The notes under the pieces: generated by a model
The model's input: only the letters and a program-made list of their open reading frames with translations
Told to the model about the DNA's origin: nothing
The model's database searches: none
In this document: positions 15,469 through 23,027 of the stretch, piece by piece
How the letters are laid out: every line of letters starts with the position of its first letter
How positions within the stretch are numbered: the stretch's first letter is position 1
Origin: Streptosporangiaceae bacterium
Lineage (GTDB): Bacteria; Actinomycetota; Actinomycetes; Streptosporangiales; Streptosporangiaceae
DNA length: 35,852 nt
Direction: 5' to 3'
Assembly: GCA_019245115.1 (NCBI GenBank)
Contig: JAFARZ010000152.1
Span: 1-35,852, forward strand
Program-made: the position numbers and the translations under genes

Positions 15469-17412
15469 CTACTCCCGCCGCGGGCCGAGAGCGGCGATCA
15501 TCGCACCCGGACCAACCAGGCCGTCCGGCCGCCGGCGCGGACCGTGATCTGGCCGCGCGCCCTCGCCATAGCCACTGGCCTGGAGAACGAACAGCCGGTG
15601 ATACTCGCCACGCAGCGACATCAGCTCGTCATGGGTGCCTCGTTCGGTGACGATGCCGCCGGAGAGCACCAGGATCGTATCCGCGTCCCTGATCGAGCCG
15701 AGGCGATGGGAGATCAGCAGGCTGGTTCCCGATCGCCGCATCGCGACCAGTTCAGAGTGCACCGCGTGTTCCGCCTCGGCGTCGAGTCCCGAACTGGGCT
15801 CGTCGAGTATCAGCAGATCCCGGTCGGCCCGCATCAGCCCCCGGGCCAGCGCGACGCGCTGCCACTGGCCGCCGGAGAGGAACGCGCCGGTCTGCGGGTC
15901 ATCCCTGTCTTTCCCGCCGAAGAAGATGCGGCTGAGCATCGTGTCGTACCCGTAGGGCAGCCCGGACAGCTTCTCATCCACTCCTGCATGCGTGGCCGCG
16001 GCCCGGATAGCCGGCAGATCTCCCAGCCGGTTCAGGTCCCCGACGCCGACGTTCTCCCGCGCGGTGAGGTCATACATCATGTAGTCCTGGAAGACGGTGC
16101 CGATGCGAGCCCGGAGCTCCTCGGGCGCCATCTGCCTGATGTCGACGCCGTCCCAGTAAATGGCGCCGCGCTGCGGGTCGTAGAACCGGCAGATCAGCTT
16201 GACGATCGTGCTCTTGCCCGCCCCGTTCAGGCCGACCAGCGCAGCCGCTGTCCCGTGCGGTATCCGCATGGTGATCCCGCGCAGCACCCACGGGTGCTCT
16301 GGCTGGTAGCGGAACCACACGTCCCGCAGCTCGATGCCGTCGCGCAGCGGCGGTGCCGCCACCGGGTCAGCGGCGAGCGGCAGGTCCGGTCCGGCTGAGA
16401 CGACGTCCTCATAGTGACCGAGCAGCAGCAGCGACTGGTACACGTCGGCGAGCTGCGTGACCGCTCCGGATATGGCGCTCTGCACGCCAACCGCGGACGC
16501 GATGAACATGCTCACGTCGCCGAGCGACAGCCGTCCGGCCGCCGCCTGGCGGACCGTCCAGAACAGTCCGGCCCCGGCGATGATCGCGGCGATCAGCTCG
16601 AGCGATCCCTCGACCCAGAAATTCCACCGGTCCACGGCCTCGGCCTCGGCGTTGATCTGCTTTATGTCGCTGATCATCCGGCGGTGCATGAAGTCGCCGA
16701 GCCCGAACAAGCGCAGCTCGGTCGCGGCCTTCCTGTCGCCGAGCAAGCTGGCGTAGAACATATGCCGGCGGGTGGCCGGCGTGGCCCGCCACATCACGTC
16801 TGCGCGACGCCTGCTAATCGCGATCTGGGCGGCCAGGGACGGCACGGCCATGCTGGTCACGATCGCGGCGAGCAGCGGGCTGACCATCTCCAGCGTCACG
16901 AAGAAGCTGATCGCCATGATCAGCGACTGGAGCATCTGCACACTGGAGGACACCAGCCGCTGCGGCACGCTGTTCGCGATCTGCTGGACGAGCCGGATCT
17001 TGTCGTAGAAGTCGGGCGACTCGAACCGGCTCAGCCCAGGATAGGAATTTATCGCACGATATGTTCTGTCCTGGATCGTCAGTTCGAGCTGTCGGCGTTC
17101 CTTCGCGTCTGTGTACCGCTTTATCTGCGGGGATAGCCCCTTGATCAGGCCAATGACGCCGATCAGCGCGGCCAGCACGCCGACGTGCCCGAGGTTCGCC
17201 GTGGTCAGGTGCCGCACGAGGGAGTTGATCAGGATACGGGTGAGCCAGGCCTGAGACGCGGGCGCAAGCCCGGTCAGGACGGCCAGCGCGACCATCACCA
17301 GCATGCCGAGCGGCCAGGCCGACCAGACCAGGCCGCACGCGGTACGCAGCCGCCGGGCGACCTTGTTCCACGCCGACCTGGCCTGGCGCCAGCGCCGATG
17401 CCGGTCAGGCAT
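15469..17412 (-). CDS. ABC exporter, half-transporter without peptidase domain
   Basis: A 647-residue fusion of membrane domain (about 25-330, six helices) and ATPase. Walker A GLNGAGKST is at 394-402, signature LSGGQ at 512-516, Walker B LLILDEP at 533-539, and the switch His at 569 (LLISHR). It works as a homodimer and belongs to the lipid/peptide exporter type common in peptide natural-product clusters. No N-terminal C39 cysteine peptidase is present, so it does not trim its cargo itself. ATG 17412 is chosen because it overlaps the thioredoxin-like stop by 8 nt; the frame opens upstream at 17496, inside that gene. The predicted cargo is the cysteine-rich peptide. Confidence 0.95.
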   Translation of the reverse strand: MPDRHRRWRQARSAWNKVARRLRTACGLVWSAWPLGMLVMVALAVLTGLAPASQAWLTRILINSLVRHLTTANLGHVGVLAALIGVIGLIKGLSPQIKRYTDAKERRQLELTIQDRTYRAINSYPGLSRFESPDFYDKIRLVQQIANSVPQRLVSSSVQMLQSLIMAISFFVTLEMVSPLLAAIVTSMAVPSLAAQIAISRRRADVMWRATPATRRHMFYASLLGDRKAATELRLFGLGDFMHRRMISDIKQINAEAEAVDRWNFWVEGSLELIAAIIAGAGLFWTVRQAAAGRLSLGDVSMFIASAVGVQSAISGAVTQLADVYQSLLLLGHYEDVVSAGPDLPLAADPVAAPPLRDGIELRDVWFRYQPEHPWVLRGITMRIPHGTAAALVGLNGAGKSTIVKLICRFYDPQRGAIYWDGVDIRQMAPEELRARIGTVFQDYMMYDLTARENVGVGDLNRLGDLPAIRAAATHAGVDEKLSGLPYGYDTMLSRIFFGGKDRDDPQTGAFLSGGQWQRVALARGLMRADRDLLILDEPSSGLDAEAEHAVHSELVAMRRSGTSLLISHRLGSIRDADTILVLSGGIVTERGTHDELMSLRGEYHRLFVLQASGYGEGARPDHGPRRRPDGLVGPGAMIAALGPRRE

Positions 17413-17971
17413 CCGCCGGGACGCCCCTGTGTCCGGCGATGCGCTCCAGCATCCGCACGCTGCGGCCGCTGGCCGCGACCCGCCCCCGCTCGTCAAGCTG
17501 GTAGATGGTGGGGTAGGCGGTGACGGAGAACGCCGTCACCATGGGGCCTTGCATGGGCTGCACCGCGATCGACGCGACGCCGGTGAGTCCCTCGATGAAA
17601 TCACCCGCTTCGTCTTCGCCCCCGACCACGACGGCGAGCACCCGGGCCGGGCCGCTCATGGTCGTGATCGCATAATCCCTGAAGTCGGGCAGGTGGTTCT
17701 TGCAGGGCTCGCAGTGCGTGGAGAAGAACGCGATCAGGCTGCGTTCGCCAACCAGGTCGCCGCTGAAGATCTCCTGGCCAGAGAGCGTCGTCACGGTGAA
17801 GTCCGGCACTTCCTTGCCGACCGGGATGTCGTTCAGCTGCGGCATTCCCGGCTCGGAGCGCCAGTTCGCGAGTTTTTCCTCGTGGCGGCGTACCTGCCGG
17901 ACAACGGTCATGGTGAGCACAACATTGAACAGGCCCAGCACGCCTATCACGGCGATGGCCACATAGGTCAT
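17405..17971 (-). CDS. MauD/TlpA-like membrane-anchored thioredoxin
   Basis: A 188-residue protein. One N-terminal membrane helix (about 3-24) is followed by an extracytoplasmic thioredoxin domain with PDFTVTTLSGQEI, the redox pair C87-E-P-C90 in FFSTHCEPCKNHLPDF, and the cis-Pro region TAYPTIYQLDERGRV. This layout is that of MauD and TlpA. MauD works with MauE to form disulfides in methylamine dehydrogenase light chain; here the adjacent gene is MauE-like and no dehydrogenase is present. The likely substrate is the eight-cysteine peptide encoded first in the operon. Start ATG overlaps the MauE-like stop by 4 nt (17968-17971). Whether it oxidises or reduces cannot be read from the sequence. 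Confidence 0.9.
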   Translation of the reverse strand: MTYVAIAVIGVLGLFNVVLTMTVVRQVRRHEEKLANWRSEPGMPQLNDIPVGKEVPDFTVTTLSGQEIFSGDLVGERSLIAFFSTHCEPCKNHLPDFRDYAITTMSGPARVLAVVVGGEDEAGDFIEGLTGVASIAVQPMQGPMVTAFSVTAYPTIYQLDERGRVAASGRSVRMLERIAGHRGVPADA

Positions 17972-18489
17972 GATCGGACCCCCTGAGTAAAGAGACTGGA
18001 CAGATCATCGAGGAACAGGACCACCATCAGTGCGACAGCCGCCACGCCGACGGCGAGCCCGACGCCTTCCGGCTTGGCCTGCCCCGGTCCGGCTGCCGCC
18101 GCGGTGGCCGCGGCCACCGCGGCGAGCAGGACGTCCCGGAGCACGTGACGCAGGCCGATCGGCGCGGACGAGGGACCGAAACAGTGGCAGGAGACACCCG
18201 CACGCGAGCGGGCGATCCCGTACGAGGCCGCCGCGAAGCCCGCGAGCAGCACCGCCGCGAGCAGCAAGCCGACCACGCCGGTCCACGGCAGCGCGATCAG
18301 CGCGACGGCCAGCGCCTCGGCCGCCGCGACCGATGCGGCGACCGCATTCCGGCCGCGCCGCAGCGGCACGGGGAGCGCCGCCAGCCATTCCCTGAAGTCG
18401 CGGAACGCCGCCCTGCTCCGAAGCTTGCTGAACGCCGAGACCGCGAAGACGCCCCCGATCAGGCACCTGCTGCCGAACAGCACGTAAAT
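17968..18489 (-). CDS. MauE/DoxX-like membrane redox protein
   Basis: A 173-residue protein with four hydrophobic helices (about 5-22, 48-70, 72-92, 115-135, plus a C-terminal helix). It has the MauE-type cysteine pair in GVSCHCFGP and an early Cys in FGSRCLIGG. MauE-like proteins are thought to pass electrons between the membrane and a thioredoxin such as MauD during disulfide formation outside the cell. ATG 18489 is chosen: AGGAA precedes it, MIYVLFGSRCLIGGVFAVSAFSK is the family N-terminus, and the longer frame (to 18615) would overlap the peptide gene. It follows the peptide stop by 25 nt. Confidence 0.88.
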   Translation of the reverse strand: MYVLFGSRCLIGGVFAVSAFSKLRSRAAFRDFREWLAALPVPLRRGRNAVAASVAAAEALAVALIALPWTGVVGLLLAAVLLAGFAAASYGIARSRAGVSCHCFGPSSAPIGLRHVLRDVLLAAVAAATAAAAGPGQAKPEGVGLAVGVAAVALMVVLFLDDLSSLFTQGVRS

Positions 18490-18514
18490 CATCGGTTGCC
18501 ATTCCTGTGAATCG

Positions 18515-18706
18515 TCAGACAGTGATGCTGCAGTTACCATCCAGGTAGCAGTACCAGCAGGTATCGATAGTGCAGAAGTCCACGCAATTAGTGCACCTAA
18601 TGCGCATGCTGCCATGACAAAACGTGGATGACGAGCAGGCGCCGGCCGTGGCGGCCGGGAACACGTTGGGAATCAGGCTGGCGATCTGACTGGTAAAGCT
18701 GGCCAC
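18515..18706 (-). CDS. Eight-cysteine small peptide, putative exported precursor
   Basis: A 63-residue peptide, first gene of the operon. GTG 18706 has a perfect AGGAGG 6 nt upstream. Residues 1-23 (MASFTSQIASLIPNVFPAAT then AGA) look like a leader: no positive charge, so not a normal Sec signal, ending Ala-Gly-Ala. Residues 24-63 carry all eight cysteines (24, 30, 38, 41, 45, 50, 53, 59) with two CxxC pairs (C38-T-N-C41, C50-W-Y-C53), one Trp and two Tyr (52, 54) beside Asp56. An even number of cysteines with a dedicated MauD/MauE pair points to four disulfides. Codons are AT-richer than in the neighbours (ACT, ATT, AAT, TGT). I do not recognise the family. A bacteriocin, signal or small redox protein are all possible. 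Confidence 0.82.
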   Translation of the reverse strand: MASFTSQIASLIPNVFPAATAGACSSSTFCHGSMRIRCTNCVDFCTIDTCWYCYLDGNCSITV

Positions 18707-18841
18707 TGTGAACCTCCTGAAATGTATGCGACTGTGAACATGGCTAGTCTCGCAGTGCCACCTTTCCGGCGACCTACCGCTGGGCTACCGCAGGCGGATC
18801 AGGCGGATGCGCTACGGCTTTCCCTATGTCAGGCTGGTCGC
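18707..18841. promoter_or_regulatory. Divergent promoter region of peptide operon and sulfotransferase
   Basis: A 135-bp spacer that must hold the peptide-operon promoter and probably the sulfotransferase one. ACTGTGAAC occurs twice on the plus strand (18705-18713 and 18731-18739), 26 bp apart; on the minus strand this reads GTTCACAGT. The first copy covers the peptide start codon. It may be a regulator site, but the spacing is not the 11 or 22 bp expected for SARP or Pho boxes. No clear -35/-10 pair was found. Confidence 0.4.
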
Positions 18842-20182
18842 ATGCAGACGCCAGAAATGAATAGCCCATGTGATTCTCCGGTGTTCATCCTGACCACGAG
18901 CCGGTCCGGATCCACCCTGTTGCGTTTCCTGCTGGATAGCCACCCGGACTTTGCCTGCCCGCCGGAGACCGGGATATCCACTGCCTGTGCGCAACTGGCC
19001 CGGAGCTGGGACGCGCTAGACAACGCCGACTCGGGTGAGCGGCGGCTGCCGACCGATTCGATAGATCTGTCGCCCCGCTCCAGGCAGGCAATACGCGCCG
19101 CGGTGGATGACGCGTTCGGGGAATATCTCCGGCGCAGGGGAAAGGACCGCTGGTGCGACAAATCCCTGGACACCTACCAATTCGCTGAGCTGATCAGCCA
19201 GATTTATCCCGAGGCCAGGTTCATCGTGCTGACCAGGCATTGCATGGACGTGGTGGCTTCCGGGGTCGAGGCCTGCCCCTGGGGGCTGCACCGCTTCGGG
19301 TTCGATCCGTTCGTCGCCCAGTATCCGGGCAACAGCGTCGCCGCCGTCGCCGGGTACTGGCTCTCCTGCACGCAGGCGAACCTCGCGTTCGCAGAGAAAC
19401 ATCCGCAGTCCTGCCATCACGTCCGTTACGAGGATCTGGTGACCGCTCCCGAGCAAGTCATGTCGGCGGTCTTCGATTTCCTCGGCGTCGACCAGGTGCC
19501 GGGAATCACCGAGGCCTGCTTCCGCACGCCGCACGAGGCGGACGGGCCAGGCGACGAGAAGATCTGGTTCACCGGTGAGGTTCACGACGATTCGATCGGC
19601 CGCGGCACGGTTGTCCCGGGCGCGGCGCTGCCGCCGCCGTTGCGGATGCAGGTCAACGAGATCCTGGTCAAGCTGCGTTACCATCCCGTGGACGACAACT
19701 GGAACGCGGTTGCCAGCAGGACCGACCCGCGAGCCGACCAGTCGGTGCCAGGTCCTCCCGAGGCCGACGGCGACGACTGTGCCGCCATGGAAGCGGCCCT
19801 GCGGGCCATCGGGGACCGGATGGAGTCCCGGCACCCCGACGAACTTGACGCGATCGCGCTTCAGTGGCCTTCGGTGGCCGGGACCACGGTTGCGATCGTG
19901 GTCGAGTCCGGCGGCGGGCATCGCGACGAGCTCCGCTGGCAATTCGGTCAGCCGGAAGCGGAGCAGCCACAGGGCACCGCGATGCTCGCCGGGACCGCCG
20001 CTAGCTGGATGTCCGTGCTCGAGGGCCAGTCAAACCTGATCAGCGAGATGACGGCGGGCCACATGCGCTGCTTCAACCCCAGGGATCCGCACCGGATCCG
20101 GTCGGACGAGGTACACGCCGTCGCGGCGCTGCTCGGGCTGGCCCGCATTCCGGTGGCACGCCGGATCGCCAGGCTGACCTAG
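18842..20182 (+). CDS. Sulfotransferase with C-terminal SCP2-like domain
   Basis: Residues about 10-300 form a PAPS-dependent sulfotransferase (Sulfotransfer_3 type): 5'-phosphosulfate loop TTSRSGSTLLRFLLDSHP with the following PPETGI, FIVLTRHCMDVVAS, and the 3'-phosphate region VRYEDLVTAPE. The motif resembles tyrosylprotein sulfotransferases but is shared by related small-molecule enzymes. Residues about 310-446 look like an SCP2 sterol-carrier domain (TTVAIVVESGGG, ASWMSVLEGQSNLISEMTAG), an unusual fusion that could bind a lipid or stabilise a dimer. ATG 18842 gives the shortest natural N-terminus before the PAPS loop (446 residues); the ribosome site is weak and the frame is open to 18722. 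Divergent from the peptide operon, it is a possible tailoring enzyme. Its 3' end overlaps the convergent regulator gene by 110 bp. Confidence 0.85.
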   Translation: MQTPEMNSPCDSPVFILTTSRSGSTLLRFLLDSHPDFACPPETGISTACAQLARSWDALDNADSGERRLPTDSIDLSPRSRQAIRAAVDDAFGEYLRRRGKDRWCDKSLDTYQFAELISQIYPEARFIVLTRHCMDVVASGVEACPWGLHRFGFDPFVAQYPGNSVAAVAGYWLSCTQANLAFAEKHPQSCHHVRYEDLVTAPEQVMSAVFDFLGVDQVPGITEACFRTPHEADGPGDEKIWFTGEVHDDSIGRGTVVPGAALPPPLRMQVNEILVKLRYHPVDDNWNAVASRTDPRADQSVPGPPEADGDDCAAMEAALRAIGDRMESRHPDELDAIALQWPSVAGTTVAIVVESGGGHRDELRWQFGQPEAEQPQGTAMLAGTAASWMSVLEGQSNLISEMTAGHMRCFNPRDPHRIRSDEVHAVAALLGLARIPVARRIARLT

Positions 20183-22958
20183 CTAATAGAGCGAGCCGGG
20201 CGCGCACCTCGGCGGCTCGCGGGTCGCCGCACCGGTCGAGGATGGGCAGTACGGCGCGCCATGCGTCGGCTGCTTCGTCGTGGCGGCCAAGTGCGGTCAG
20301 CGCGGCGCCTAGCCCGTACATGGGGTCAGCCTGTGTGGAAGTCCCTGGCGCGGTGTCATGAGCGGCCAGCCACGACCGCCGGAAGTGCCCGGCGGATTCC
20401 TCGAATCGGTCAAGGGCGAAACAGACCTCGCCGAGCGAGTTCTCGGTAAGGGCCTCGCCGAACCTCTCGCCGACCTCCTGCGAGAGGGCCAGAGCCCGGG
20501 CCAGGTAGTCCAGCGCCTCGGCATAGCGCTTGAGATCCTGCAGCGCTACGCCGACGTTATGCAGGCTCACGGCAACCTGTCTGGGCTCGCTGACGGTGCT
20601 CTGAACGGCCAGCGCTGACTGGTGGTAGGCCAGGCCCTCCTCAAGCCGGCCCTGTGCGCCGAATATAGAGCCCAGTGAGTTCAGGACCGATGCCTCACCG
20701 GTCTTGTCACCGGCTCGACGGCGGATTTCCAGCGCCTCGGTCAGGACCGGCAGGGCCTCGGTGAACCGGTTCTGCTTGTTGCACGCCTGGCCCAGGCTGT
20801 TCAGCAGCCAGCTCAAGACGGCATCGTCGCTCAGGTCCCGGGCGCTCGCCACACCGGTCTCGGTGATGTCGTGCCAGGCGTCCCAGTAAGGGGACCGGTC
20901 GAAGAACGCCCACATCGCGGCGGCGATCTGCGCGGCGATGTCATGCCAGCCCTGGTCAGCCGCGCGCCGGACGGCGGCTGCCAGGTTGGCCAACTCGGTC
21001 TCAAACCAGTCGATTGCCTGCGCCGGACTGGCCATGACCGTCGAGACATCGCCGGGGAACAGCGGGCTGGCGGGCAGCCTGTCGACCAGCGCCCGTCCCG
21101 CCCGGGCGGCCTGTTCTCCGTACCAGCGAAGCATCCGGCCGAGGGCTTCGTCTCGCTCCCGCGCGCTGTCGGTATGCTCGGCCAGGCCGGCGGCATAGCC
21201 GCGGACCAGGTCGTGCATCCGGTACCGGTCCGGCGCGGGGGACTCCAGGAGGTGGGCATCGATCAGGGTCTCCAGCGCGGCGGCCACATCGCGTTCCGGC
21301 TGTCCGGCCAGCGCCGCGATGGCGGGCAGGCTGAGGACGACCATGCCGGCCAGTCCGAGCAGCCGGAACACTCGCGCCGGGTGCGCGCCGCCCTCCCGGT
21401 CCCCGGGCAGCGCGGTTCGCAGCGCGTCGTAACTGACCGCGAAGCTGGCCCGCACCGCCAGGTCGCCGACAGCCAGTTCGGCCAGACGGTTCCGTTCGTC
21501 GGCGAGCCGGGCGGCCAGGTGGGCGACGCTCCAGGCCGACCGCGATGCCAGCCGGGCACCCGCGATCCGCACCGCCAGCGGCAGCCCGGCACACCAGGCC
21601 AGCACCGCCGCCGTGGCCTCCGGCTCCGCCGCCGCCCGGGGCGCGCCGACGATCGCCGCGAACAGGTCACGGGCCTCATCTTCATCCAGTGAGCCCAGGC
21701 TGAGCTGCGCCGCTCCGGCCAGCCCGGCGAGCACACCGCGGCTGGTCACGAGGACCGCGGAACCCGAACCGCCTGGCAGCAGAGGCCGGACCTGCGCCGC
21801 GTCCCGCGCGTCATCCAGCACCACCAGCATCCTGCGGTCCGCCAGCAGGCTGCGGTAGCGAGCCGCTCGCTCCTCCTGCCCGGCCGGTATCGCCTCATCC
21901 GACTCACCCAGGTCGCGCAGGAACCGGGCCAGCACCTCCGACGGCCGCAGCGGATTGGTAGCACCCTCCAGATGGACATACAACTGCCCGTCGCCAAACC
22001 TCTCCCGCAACCGGTGCGCCACGTGCACCGCCAGCGCGGTCTTACCGATCCCGCCCATCCCCGCCACCGCCGAGATCACCACCGCCCCGGGCCGCTCGGC
22101 ACCCGGGGACGCGCCCAGCAGGTCACACAGCAGCCTCACCTGCTCCGCGCGTCCGGTGAAATCAGCCGTATCCGCGGGAAGCTGCGCCGGCGGCACGTCC
22201 AGGCTCGATAGCAAGCCGCCGGCCAGCGACGGGTCCGCAGCGAGAATACGCTGATGTAGCTCCCGCAGCTCTGGTCCGGGAGATATGCCGAGCTCGTCGC
22301 GGAGCCGCCGGTCGATGCCGCGGAACGCCTCCAGCGCTTCGGCCTGCCGCCCGCACCGGAACAGCGCCAGCATGAGCTGCTCGTGCAGTCTCTCCCGCAG
22401 CGGCTCAGCGCCGACCAGCCGTCGCAGCTCCGCGACCAGCTCGCCGTGCCGGCCCAGGCGCAGCTCCGCATCCACCCGAGACTCCACCGCCCGCATCCGC
22501 AGCTCAGCCAGCCGCGGGACCTCCGTACGCCACAGCACCGCCGACGGAACATCCGCCAGCGGCTCTCCCCGCCACAGCGCCAGCGCTTCGGCGAAAAGCC
22601 CTGCCGCACCCGGCCAGTCATCTCCGGCCATAGCCGCTCGCGCCCGGTCGCACAGCCCGGTGAACCGGTCCAGGTCCAGCTCACCAGCGTCAAGCCTGAT
22701 CAGGTAACCGGGAGGACGCGTGATCAGCCGATCGCGGACACGAATGCTCGTATTCTGCCGCAGCTGCTTCACGTACCCTTGCAGGGTCGTCCGTGCGCTG
22801 GATGGCGGCGCGTCATCCCACAGCGCGTCAATCAGCACATCGACCGGCACAACCCGGTTAGCGCGCAGCAAGAGAACGGCCAGCAGCACACGCTGCTTGG
22901 CCGGAAGTACCCCGTCCCCGCCGTTCACCCGCAGCGGGCCAAGAACCCCGAACTCCAC
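20073..22958 (-). CDS. AfsR-like SARP regulator with NB-ARC and TPR domains
   Basis: A giant activator of about 961 residues. In order: winged helix (MEFGVLGPLRV, LPAKQRVLLAVLLLRANRVVPVDVLIDALW), BTAD to about residue 255 (ELGISPGPELRELHQRILAADP), NB-ARC ATPase with P-loop GMGGIGKTAL near 315 and LLVVLDDARDAAQVRPLLPG, and C-terminal TPRs (VLNSLGSIFGAQGRLEEGLAYHQSAL and similar). GTG 22958 gives the standard MEFGVLGPL opening with GGATGGG upstream; the frame is open to GTG 23003. The TPR part should end near RARLALL. About 35 further Arg/Pro-rich residues are read antisense through the end of the sulfotransferase gene, so the original stop may have been lost. It may regulate the adjacent peptide or sulfotransferase genes. 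Confidence 0.92.
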   Translation of the reverse strand: MEFGVLGPLRVNGGDGVLPAKQRVLLAVLLLRANRVVPVDVLIDALWDDAPPSSARTTLQGYVKQLRQNTSIRVRDRLITRPPGYLIRLDAGELDLDRFTGLCDRARAAMAGDDWPGAAGLFAEALALWRGEPLADVPSAVLWRTEVPRLAELRMRAVESRVDAELRLGRHGELVAELRRLVGAEPLRERLHEQLMLALFRCGRQAEALEAFRGIDRRLRDELGISPGPELRELHQRILAADPSLAGGLLSSLDVPPAQLPADTADFTGRAEQVRLLCDLLGASPGAERPGAVVISAVAGMGGIGKTALAVHVAHRLRERFGDGQLYVHLEGATNPLRPSEVLARFLRDLGESDEAIPAGQEERAARYRSLLADRRMLVVLDDARDAAQVRPLLPGGSGSAVLVTSRGVLAGLAGAAQLSLGSLDEDEARDLFAAIVGAPRAAAEPEATAAVLAWCAGLPLAVRIAGARLASRSAWSVAHLAARLADERNRLAELAVGDLAVRASFAVSYDALRTALPGDREGGAHPARVFRLLGLAGMVVLSLPAIAALAGQPERDVAAALETLIDAHLLESPAPDRYRMHDLVRGYAAGLAEHTDSARERDEALGRMLRWYGEQAARAGRALVDRLPASPLFPGDVSTVMASPAQAIDWFETELANLAAAVRRAADQGWHDIAAQIAAAMWAFFDRSPYWDAWHDITETGVASARDLSDDAVLSWLLNSLGQACNKQNRFTEALPVLTEALEIRRRAGDKTGEASVLNSLGSIFGAQGRLEEGLAYHQSALAVQSTVSEPRQVAVSLHNVGVALQDLKRYAEALDYLARALALSQEVGERFGEALTENSLGEVCFALDRFEESAGHFRRSWLAAHDTAPGTSTQADPMYGLGAALTALGRHDEAADAWRAVLPILDRCGDPRAAEVRARLALLARSAWRSGVPPECGPARAAPRRRVPRPTGSGADPWG

Positions 22959-23027
22959 GAACACCCATCCGTCGCCGACGGGCCCCAGACAGGAAACTAC
23001 CACCAGCGCCGCGGATCCGGAGTTGGC

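Noticed and set aside
17405..18489. Methylamine dehydrogenase (mau) operon
   Set aside because: MauD- and MauE-like genes occur, but no large or small dehydrogenase subunit is present in the window.
14986..18706. Known RiPP class (lanthipeptide, lasso peptide, sactipeptide, glycocin)
   Set aside because: No LanB/C/M, lasso cyclase, radical SAM or peptide glycosyltransferase gene in or beside the operon.
18705..18739. Two ACTGTGAAC copies as SARP or Pho boxes
   Set aside because: 26-bp spacing does not fit the 11 or 22 bp direct-repeat spacing of those regulators, and one copy lies over the start codon. Kept only as a note.
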